Positions 57,467 to 64,000 of a stretch of DNA of 64,000 nucleotides are shown piece after piece. Numbering within the stretch: the first letter of the stretch is position 1; each line of letters opens with the position of its first letter. The DNA lies in contig NZ_CP072827.1 of the NCBI RefSeq assembly GCF_017916255.1, positions 7,155,501 through 7,219,500 of the forward strand, written 5' to 3'. The stretch comes from Streptomyces mobaraensis NBRC 13819 = DSM 40847 (GTDB taxonomy: Bacteria > Actinomycetota > Actinomycetes > Streptomycetales > Streptomycetaceae). Made by a program: the position numbers and the translations under genes. The notes below the pieces were generated by a model. The model did no database searches and was not told where the DNA came from. It was given only the letters and a program-made list of their open reading frames with translations.

Positions 57467-58840
57467 TCAGCCGCCCCTGGCCCGCGCCGCCGTGATCATC
57501 GGCAGCCGGTGCGGGCTCAGGACGAGGCGGGGGGCCGGGCGGACCCGGCGGTCGTTCGCCGGGCGCAGCTCCCAGTCCGCGACGACGGTCGCCAGCGCCA
57601 GGGCCGCCTCGGTGAGGGCGAAGACGTCGCCGATGCACTTGCGGGGGCCGCTGCCGAACGGCAGGAACGCCGTGCGCGGGGGAGCGGGGGCGCCCGGCGC
57701 GACGATCCAGCGGTCCGGATCGAAGCGCTCGGGGTCGGGGAACAGATCCGGGCGCCGGTGGAGGAGGTAGGCGCTGTAGATCACGGTCGTACCGACGGGG
57801 AGAGTGTGCCCGCCGAGGCTGGTGTCACTGGTGGTGGTGCGGGTGAGCAGCCAGGCCGGCGGGTACAGCCGCAGCGCCTCGTTGACCACCGCCGCGGTCA
57901 GCCGCAGGTCCGGCAGGTGGGACAGGGTCGCCGTGGGGGCGTCACCCAGCACCGCGTCCACCTCCGCGCGCAGCCGGCGGGCCACCTCGGGGTGGCCGCC
58001 CAGCAGGTGCAGGGCCCAGGCCAGGGCGCTGCCGCTGGTCTCGGTGCCGGCGGCGAAAAAGGTGACGAGCTGGTCGGTGATCTCGGACTCGGACAGCGTC
58101 CGGCCGTCCGGCCCGTCCCGGCCGGCGGCCAGCAGCAGGGAGAGCAGGCCGGCGGCGCCGTCCGTACCGGCCCCGCCGCCGGAGGCGTCGCCGTGCCGCT
58201 CGGCGATGAGCCGGCCGATCGCCGCGCGCAGCCGGGAACGCGCCCGGTCGTAGCGGCGGTTGCCCGGCGTCGGCAGCCGGTCGGCCGCCGGAACGAGGGC
58301 GCGCCGCGGGATGCCCGCCACGACGGTGGTGAAGTCGTCCCGGAGCGGTGCGAGCCGCGCGTCGTCCGCCTCCGCGCCGAACATCGCCGAGGCGGTGATC
58401 CGCGCGCTGAGCGCGAGCATCTCGTCGGCGGCGTCGATCGTCCCGCCGTCGCGCCAGGCCCCGGTCGTCGCCCGCACCTGCCGGGACATCACCTCGGCGT
58501 ACCCCGCCATCCGGGCGGAGTGGAACGCCGGTTGCAGCAGCCGCCGCTGCTCGCGGTGGTCGCGGTACGGGCAGCTCGCGAGTCCGTTCCCGGTCACCTC
58601 CCGGATCCGGTCGTAGAGCGGGCCGCCCTTGTCGAACGTCCGGTCGTCCCGCAGCACCCGGCGGGTCAGTTCCGGATCGCAGACCACCACCGCCCGGACC
58701 GGGCCGACCCGGACCTGGACCAGGTCACCGCGGCCGGGCAGGGCGTCGAGGAAGGCGAGGGGGTCGCGGACGAGGGGCAGGGCGTGGCCGAGGAGCGGCA
58801 ACGCCCCTGGGGCGACACCGTAAGTGCAGCGAGCGTTCAC
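57467..58840 (-). CDS. Cytochrome P450 (pentalenene-oxygenase-like)
   Basis: This 457-aa P450 of the longer, eukaryote-like bacterial type begins VNARCTYGVAPGALPLLGHA. It has LVQVRVGPVRAVVVCDPELT and NGLASCPYRDHREQRRLLQP in the C-helix region, I-helix FFAAGTETSGSAL, ExxR in VNEALRLYPPAW and the haem loop FGSGPRKCIGD. Close relatives include terpene oxidases such as PtlI/CYP183-like enzymes, so a terpene or hydrophobic substrate is possible. It converges on the halogenase (20 bp between stops). The GTG start has GGAGCGCTC upstream. The 298-bp upstream gap holds only small hairpins. Confidence 0.93.
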   Translation of the reverse strand: MNARCTYGVAPGALPLLGHALPLVRDPLAFLDALPGRGDLVQVRVGPVRAVVVCDPELTRRVLRDDRTFDKGGPLYDRIREVTGNGLASCPYRDHREQRRLLQPAFHSARMAGYAEVMSRQVRATTGAWRDGGTIDAADEMLALSARITASAMFGAEADDARLAPLRDDFTTVVAGIPRRALVPAADRLPTPGNRRYDRARSRLRAAIGRLIAERHGDASGGGAGTDGAAGLLSLLLAAGRDGPDGRTLSESEITDQLVTFFAAGTETSGSALAWALHLLGGHPEVARRLRAEVDAVLGDAPTATLSHLPDLRLTAAVVNEALRLYPPAWLLTRTTTSDTSLGGHTLPVGTTVIYSAYLLHRRPDLFPDPERFDPDRWIVAPGAPAPPRTAFLPFGSGPRKCIGDVFALTEAALALATVVADWELRPANDRRVRPAPRLVLSPHRLPMITAARARGG

Positions 58841-59138
58841 GAGCGCTCCGAGGATCGGTCCCGACGGGGTGGCGGCGGCCCGGCGTTCCGACGCGCCCGG
58901 CGCACGAGGGCCGGGGCGGCCGTCGGACACCGGGCTGAACCCCGCGTTCCGGGCCGCCGAGGTTCCCCGTGCCCCTGGCGGGGCGCCACAATCCCCGGCA
59001 ATCGGGGAGCACGGGGGCGAAAGGCGGGCGAACGCCCGCGAAGGGCTCCCTTTCGTGCGCCCCGGCACGGACGGCGACCGGCGCCGGCGCACGGGGAGCG
59101 GCGTGCGACCGCCCCTCCGCGCCCTGCGGGCGAGGGCG

Positions 59139-60005
59139 CTAACGCTCCCAGTGCCCCGGCCGGTCCAGCCCCTCGGGCAGCCGGGTCCGCGCGTCGCCCT
59201 TGGCCGCGTTCACCTGGAGCTGGGTGAGGAAGAAGGCGCCCGTCAGATCCGCTCCCGCGAGGTTCGCGTCGCGCAGGTCGGCGCCGATCAGGTCGGCCGA
59301 GCGGAGGTCGGCCCCCGAGAGGTCGGCGGCGATCAGGTACGCCCCGCGCAGGTTCGCCGCCCGCAGGTCCGCGCCCCGGAGGCCGGCGCCCATCAGATCG
59401 GCGCCGCGCCGGTTCTTCCCCTTGGCCTTGCCGTCCCGGCCGCGCACCAGCTCGCTCGCGCGCAGCAGCAGGACGTTCACCTCCTGCCGGAGCGCGGGCA
59501 CGTCCAGCCCGAGGAGCACCTCGGCGTCCGACCGCGTCAGCGCCTCGATCTCCCCGAGCACCCGGCGGACGTCACGGTGGACCGGCCGGGACTTCGGCAG
59601 GGTCAGCACTTCCGCCAGGTACCGCAGCAGCTCGTGCAGCTGCCGCATCACCGGAAACACATCGAACATCGCCTTGGCCGTCCCCGGGGCCTCCCGCCAG
59701 CTGGACCCGCCGAAGGTGACCTGCGAGACCTTCTGCCCGGCCCCGAAGCAGTCGTACACCGTGCACCCCGAGAAACCTTTCTCCCGGAGCGTGGTGTGGG
59801 TGCCGCAGCGGAAGTCCTCCCGCAGGTTCGGGCACGGCTTCCCGGCCTCCTTGTTCAACGCGAAGTCGGCCGACACCGCGAACGGCAGGGCCACGCAGCA
59901 GAGCGCGAAACAGCTGCCGCAGTCGGCCCGCAGGCCGAGGGAGTCGATGTCCGGGACGTCGCGTATATCGGGCACGGTGCGCGCGGTTCCTCTGGGCGTG
60001 GCCAC
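59139..60005 (-). CDS. Cys-rich/pentapeptide-repeat fusion protein
   Basis: This 288-aa cytoplasmic protein has a first half with ten cysteines in a pattern including [35 protein letters not shown] and [14 protein letters not shown], resembling a metal-cluster or zinc-binding module. The second half (about 196-265) is a right-handed pentapeptide helix of A(D/N)LxxA units such as [20 protein letters not shown]. The combination is recurrent in actinobacteria but uncharacterised. The GTG start is used; GGAGG lies 12 bases upstream. It follows polX on the same strand after 118 bp and might be co-transcribed. Confidence 0.85.
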   Translation of the reverse strand: MATPRGTARTVPDIRDVPDIDSLGLRADCGSCFALCCVALPFAVSADFALNKEAGKPCPNLREDFRCGTHTTLREKGFSGCTVYDCFGAGQKVSQVTFGGSSWREAPGTAKAMFDVFPVMRQLHELLRYLAEVLTLPKSRPVHRDVRRVLGEIEALTRSDAEVLLGLDVPALRQEVNVLLLRASELVRGRDGKAKGKNRRGADLMGAGLRGADLRAANLRGAYLIAADLSGADLRSADLIGADLRDANLAGADLTGAFFLTQLQVNAAKGDARTRLPEGLDRPGHWER

Positions 60006-60123
60006 GGCGGAGCGGGACCTCCTGCCGGGCGGGCGGGCTTCCGCGCCGGACCGGCGGGCACGGCGCGGGATGACCCGCCCAGTCTAGGCCGCCCCGGGTC
60101 CCGGCCCGCCGTCCCGTCCCTGG

Positions 60124-61855
60124 TCAGCCGCGCCGCCGCCCCTCGTCCAGGAAGCGCCTGAGCTTCTGCGGCGGCCAGGTGTTGACGACGTCGTCCTTGG
60201 TGAGCCAGCCGCGCCGGGCCGTTCCGACCCCGAACCGCAGGTACGACAGGTGCGTCACCGAGTGCGCGTCCGTGTTCACCGCGAACTTCACGCCGTACCG
60301 GCGGGCCCGCAGGATGTCCTCGTCGCAGAGGTCCAACCGCTCGGGATGGGAGTTGATCTCCAGGGCGGTGCCGGTACGGGCGCAGGCCCTGAAGACCTCG
60401 TCGAAGTCCGCGTCGATGCCGGACCGCTTGCCGATCCGCCGGGTCGTGGGGTGGCCGATGACGGAGACGTGGGGGTTCTCGCAGGCCCGGACCAGCCGGC
60501 GGGTCAGCTCCTCGCGGGTCTGGTGGAAGTGGGAGTGCACGGACGCCACGCACAGGTCGAAGCCGGCGAGGAAGTCGTCCGGCCAGTCGAGGCCGCCGTC
60601 CGGGCCGATGTTCAGCTCGGTGCCGTGCAGGAGCCGCATCCTCCGGTGCCGGCCGTCCAGGGCGCGCACCCGCTCCCGCTGGGCCAGGACCTTCTCGTCC
60701 GTCATCCGCTGCATGTACAGGTTCGGGGCGTGGTCGGTGACGGCGTAGTACGCGTAGCCGCGCGCCGCCGCCGCGGCCACCATCTCCTCCAGCGGCGACA
60801 CCCCGTCCGTGAGGTCGGTGTGGGTGTGGAGGTCGCCGCGCACGTCGTCCTCGGTGACCAGGTCCGGGAGGTCACCCCGCAGCGCGGCGGCGATCTCGCC
60901 GCGGTCCTCGCGCAGGGCCGGCGGGATCCAGGGCAGCCCGAGCCGGGCGTAGACCTCCTCCTCGGTGCGCGAGGCGACCTTCCGGCCGGTCTTGACGCGG
61001 AAGAGGCCGTACTCGGAGAGCTTCAGCTCCTTGCGCACGGCGATCTCGCGGATCCGGATGTTGTGGGCCCTGGAGCCGGTGAAGTACAGCAGGCCCGCGC
61101 CCCACGCGTCCGGCGGCAGGACGCGGAGGTCGACCTGAAGCCCCGTCGATGTGCGCACGGACGTCTTCTTCCGGCCGCTCGCGATGATTTCCGCCGTGTC
61201 CGGGAGGGCGCGGAACGCCTCCATGAACGGCTCCGGGTCGTCGGCCGCGACCAGGACGTCGATGTCGCCGATGGTCTCCCGCATCCGCCGCAGCGACCCC
61301 GCGTAGGCGCAGTCCGCGCAGCCGGGGACGCGCGACAGCTCGGCGACGATCCGCTCCGCCGCCTCCAGGGCCGCCGAGAGCAGGATCCGCCCGCCGGCCT
61401 TCTGCATGAGCTCGATGCCGTGCAGGATGTTCCGTTCGGTCTTCTCCCCGAACCCCTTGAGGTCGCGCAGCCGTTCCGCGCGGACGGCGTCGAGCAGTTC
61501 CGCGACGGAGGAGACGCGGAGCTCCTCGTAGAGGGCGAGGGCTTTTCCTGGGGCCCAGGGTGGGGATGGTCAGCAGCTCCCGGACCCCGGCCGGGACGGA
61601 CGCGCGGGTCTCCTCGAAGGCCGCGACCCGGCCGGTCCGCAGGTACTCCACCACCTTCTCGGCGATCGACTTCCCGACGTTGGGGATCTCGCGCAGCGCC
61701 TTGACGTCCATGGTGGAGACGTCGTCCGGGAACCCGCCCACCGCGCGGGCCGCCTTCTCGTAGGCGCGCGCCTTGAACGCGTCGCCCCCGGTGATGGCGA
61801 TGAGGTCGGCGTACTCCTGGAGCAGCGCCTCGACCTCTTCGTTGGGCCGGGCCAT
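60124..61855 (-). pseudogene. polX: PolX-type DNA polymerase/PHP exonuclease gene with a +1 frameshift
   Basis: The intact product (about 576 aa) would be a family X repair polymerase with a PHP 3'-5' exonuclease. From the ATG at 61855 the frame encodes MARPNEEVEALLQEYADLIA through IPTLGPRK, with helix-hairpin-helix motif IPNVGKSIAEKVVEYL. At an AAAA run (TTTT at 61543-61546 on the plus strand) one extra base throws the frame off. The neighbouring frame continues ALALYEELRVSSVAELLDAV, DLKGFGEKTERNIL, the catalytic GSLRRMRETIGDIDVLVA and the PHP motifs DLHTHTDLTDG and YYAVTDHAP, down to the stop at 60124. All active-site residues remain across the two frames. It is a recent mutation or a sequencing error. 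Confidence 0.85.
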
Positions 61856-61947
61856 GGGTTCAGCGTGCCACCCGGGTGGCGCCCGCACATCTCGGCGGCG
61901 CGGCCCGGTCCGGGCCCGTTGTCAGGCCCCGGTGCGACACTGCGGAC

Positions 61948-63627
61948 GTGAGATGGGCAGTGACAAGCGCCGGGGGCGCCGCGGGCGCGGGGGACGAGAG
62001 CGTGCGGCTCTGCCCGGTCGACGCCGACGGGCGGGCGGCCGGGCCGGCCGTCGTGGAGCCGAGCCTGGCCGCCGCGGTACGGGCCCGGCCGGGGGCGGCG
62101 CGGTGGATCTGGCGGTCGACGGCGGAGCTGTACGGGCGCGCGGTGGCGGCCGGGGTGCGCGTCGAGCGCTGCTACGACGTGGAGGCGGCCGAGGCGCTCC
62201 TCATGGGGTACGCGGAGGGACAGTCCGGGCAGCCGCGGTCGCTGGCCGCCGCGTGGGCGCGGCTGCGCGGGCTGCCCGTCCCCGCCGACCCGCCCGCCCG
62301 CGCGCCGGACGGGCAGCCGTCGCTGTTCGAGCCGGGCCCGGTCCCGCTGCCCCCGGGCACCGACCCGCTGGACGCGCTCCTCGCCGTCCACGCGGACCAG
62401 CGGGCGCGGACGAAGGACACCGAGCACCCCGGGCGGACGCGGCTGCTGATCGCGGCCGAGTCGGCGGGCACGCTCGTCGCCGCCGAGATGTCCCGCGCGG
62501 GGCTGCCCTGGCGCGCCGACGTCCACCGGGCGCTGCTGACGGAACTGCTGGGGGAGCGGTATCCGGGCGGGCAGGAGACCCGGCGGCTGGCCGAGCTCGC
62601 GGACGAGGTGTCGCGCGCGTTCGGCGGCGTCCGCGTCCGCCCCGACCTGCCCGCCGACATCGTCCGCGCCTTCGCCCGCGAGGGCGTCGCCCTCTCCTCG
62701 ACGCGCGCCTGGGAGCTGCGCGGCGTCGACCACCCGGCCGTCGAGCCGCTGCTGGAGTACAAGAAGCTCTACCGGCTGCACACGGCGCACGGCTGGCAGT
62801 GGCTCCAGACGTGGGTCCGCGACGGCCGGTTCCGCCCCGAGTACGTGCCGGGCGGCACGGTGACCGGCCGGTGGACGACCAACGGGGGCGGCGCCCTGCA
62901 GATCCCCAAGGTGATCCGGCGGGCCGTGGTCGCCGACCCCGGTTGGCGGCTCGTCGTCGCCGACGCCGACCAGATCGAGCCCCGGGTACTGGCCGCCGTC
63001 TCCCGCGACCCCGGGCTGATGGAGGTCGCGGGAACCGGCCGCGACCTCTACGCCGACCTGGCCGAGCGGGCGTTCTCCGGCGACCGGGCCCGGGCCAAGC
63101 TGGCCATGCTGGGCGCGATCTACGGGCAGACCTCCGGGGACGGGCTCAAACACCTGGCGGACCTGCGCCGGCGCTTCCCCCGGGCGGTGGCCCACGTCGA
63201 CGACGCGGCCCGGGCGGGGGAGGACGGGCGGCTGGTGCGGACGTGGCTCGGGCGCACCTGCCCGCCGGCCTCGACCGCCGTGCCCGACGAGGCGGGCCTC
63301 CCGCAGGACGAGCCGGCCGGCACTCCCGGCGCGGCGCGCGCCCGCGGCCGGTTCACACGGAACTTCGTCGTCCAGGGCAGCGCGGCCGACTGGGCCCTGA
63401 TCGTGCTCGCCCTGGTCCGGCAGGCCCTCGCCGGGCTCCGCGCCGAGCTCGTCTTCTTCCAGCACGACGAGCTGATCGTGCACTGCCCGGAGGAGGAGGC
63501 CGCGGAGGTGGCGGAGGTCATCCGCTGGGCCGGGGACGAGGCCGGACGCCTCGCCTTCGGGGAGACGCCGACCCGCTTCCCGTTCACGGTCGGCGTGGCG
63601 GAGTGCTACGCGGATGCCAAGGACTGA
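61948..63627 (+). CDS. Family A DNA polymerase (actinobacterial bifunctional 3'-5' exonuclease/polymerase)
   Basis: This 559-aa polymerase lacks the 5' nuclease of PolA. An N-terminal degenerate exonuclease-like region (1-210) is followed by a polymerase domain. Motif A is VVADADQIEPRVLAAVSRDP (DxxQIExR), the O-helix is DRARAKLAMLGAIYGQTSGD (RxxxKxxxxGxxYG), and motif C is FFQHDELIVHC. TVTGRWTTNGGGALQIPK matches the conserved TGR-LQNIP block. Streptomyces carry such a second PolA-like enzyme, thought to act in repair. It is divergent from polX with 92 bp between, pairing two repair polymerases. GTG start chosen by frame and length. Confidence 0.92.
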   Translation: MRWAVTSAGGAAGAGDESVRLCPVDADGRAAGPAVVEPSLAAAVRARPGAARWIWRSTAELYGRAVAAGVRVERCYDVEAAEALLMGYAEGQSGQPRSLAAAWARLRGLPVPADPPARAPDGQPSLFEPGPVPLPPGTDPLDALLAVHADQRARTKDTEHPGRTRLLIAAESAGTLVAAEMSRAGLPWRADVHRALLTELLGERYPGGQETRRLAELADEVSRAFGGVRVRPDLPADIVRAFAREGVALSSTRAWELRGVDHPAVEPLLEYKKLYRLHTAHGWQWLQTWVRDGRFRPEYVPGGTVTGRWTTNGGGALQIPKVIRRAVVADPGWRLVVADADQIEPRVLAAVSRDPGLMEVAGTGRDLYADLAERAFSGDRARAKLAMLGAIYGQTSGDGLKHLADLRRRFPRAVAHVDDAARAGEDGRLVRTWLGRTCPPASTAVPDEAGLPQDEPAGTPGAARARGRFTRNFVVQGSAADWALIVLALVRQALAGLRAELVFFQHDELIVHCPEEEAAEVAEVIRWAGDEAGRLAFGETPTRFPFTVGVAECYADAKD

Positions 63628-64000
63628 CGGGGGCCGATGAGCGGACGCCGACTCGGGACCTGCGGCTCCGGCGTCGCTGATGCGGGTTCGCGGATCCGGC
63701 CTCGGCGGTCCGGGTGCGTGCGGGCTCGGGTTCGCGGCCTGGTTGTCGTTGGCTCGGGGCTGTGACCCGGTCGTTCGCGTCGGCCGTCTGCGGCTCAGGG
63801 GCGGTGGTCCGGCCGCCTGCGCCCGGGGATGGCGTTGCGGGCGATGGGAGACCGTGGCCCGGGCGACCGCGGCCGTGGTCCGGTGTGTGCGGCTCGGCGG
63901 CCGTGGCCTGGCCCCTCTGGCCGCCGGTGTCTGTGGCGGGAAGCCACCCCGGCCGGAACGTGACGGCCGGCCGGCCGCGGTGGCTTCCCGCCACAGTCAC
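63628..64000. other. Downstream region without a supported gene
   Basis: A low-complexity stretch (CGGCCGTGG/GGCTCGG-type motifs) follows the polymerase gene. A minus-strand frame stays open to the window edge but is Pro/Arg/Thr-rich, overlaps the polymerase end and shows no domain. A long inverted repeat lies at 63931-63996. Confidence 0.5.
63931..63996. repeat. Perfect 18-bp inverted repeat with 30-base loop
   Basis: CTGTGGCGGGAAGCCACC (63931-63948) and GGTGGCTTCCCGCCACAG (63979-63996) are exact reverse complements. The arm itself contains a GTGGC/GCCAC dyad, so each arm can also fold alone. It may be a terminator for a gene beyond the window or part of a dispersed repeat. Confidence 0.75.

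Noticed and set aside
63584..64000. Minus-strand frame open to the right edge
   Set aside because: It is Pro/Thr/Arg-rich with poor codon bias, overlaps the polymerase gene end and contains an inverted repeat; no domain or start signal supports it.
1..64000. tRNA, rRNA, insertion sequences, attachment sites or replication origins
   Set aside because: No cloverleaf, rRNA segment, transposase, integrase or DnaA-box cluster was recognised on reading both strands.

Overview
The window is high-GC DNA with strong G/C bias at third codon positions, frequent GTG starts and GTGA/ATGA stop-start overlaps. It carries Streptomyces-type gene families: a large ATPase-LuxR regulator, a StrR-like regulator, SpoIIE-type phosphatases, secreted small proteins and a CCTCAAACGCCGGACGGGCTG dispersed repeat. 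The source is almost certainly a Streptomyces or close relative. I found no rRNA, tRNA, CRISPR array, insertion sequence or replication origin.

Layout. 1-1159: 5' part of a CPA2 cation:proton antiporter that runs off the left edge. 1742-4703: two small hydrophilic proteins, then a NarL-type two-component pair whose kinase carries an extra C-terminal membrane-anchored module. 4726-9458: AlkB-like dioxygenase, secreted serine hydrolase, histidine-phosphatase lipoprotein, MDMPI-type protein and a tandem Usp protein. 9459-13506: a repeat array, a CHASE3 histidine kinase with a translationally coupled REC-PP2C phosphatase, and a divergent operon of a small HTH protein and a lone receiver. 13791-19212: L,D-transpeptidase lipoprotein, a large unrecognised protein with a PqqD-like tail, a frameshifted secreted protein gene, an acetyltransferase-like protein, a ricin-B lectin, and a MerR gene facing a truncated Old Yellow Enzyme. 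19434-29079: catabolic or stress modules, each with a local regulator (LAL/MBL/esterase; ArsR/ABM monooxygenase; TetR/SnoaL; flavin reductase; XRE-cupin; RraA-like). 29377-31608: amidase and a hypothetical gene. 31646-37420: complete ribose operon rbsR-A-C-B-K. 37598-41696: barstar-like protein, small secreted proteins, SOD-like protein and a secreted peptidase. 41707-44955: threonine catabolism (tdh-kbl-lysR). 45220-49510: propeller-repeat protein, sphingomyelinase-like protein, saccharopine-dehydrogenase-like protein and a secreted SMP-30-like propeller. 49611-58840: a compact tailoring gene group. 59139-63627: pentapeptide-repeat protein, a frameshifted PolX, and a divergent family A DNA polymerase.

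The most interesting block is 49611-58840. It holds a P450, a FAD monooxygenase and a glycosyltransferase in one operon, a StrR-like activator, a flavin-dependent halogenase with its diagnostic motifs, and a second P450. There is no PKS, NRPS, terpene synthase or sugar-biosynthesis gene, and the flanking genes do not look biosynthetic. It looks like a stand-alone halogenate/oxidise/glycosylate cassette whose substrate must come from elsewhere.

Control elements are unusually legible. Perfect or near-perfect inverted repeats sit in front of the ArsR, TetR, LacI and MerR genes. Tandem 17-bp direct repeats sit just upstream of a probably leaderless histidine-kinase transcript. Several convergent gene pairs are separated by long perfect stems. 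At least three genes are broken: the secreted protein at 16868 and polX by single-base indels, and the Old Yellow Enzyme by truncation.
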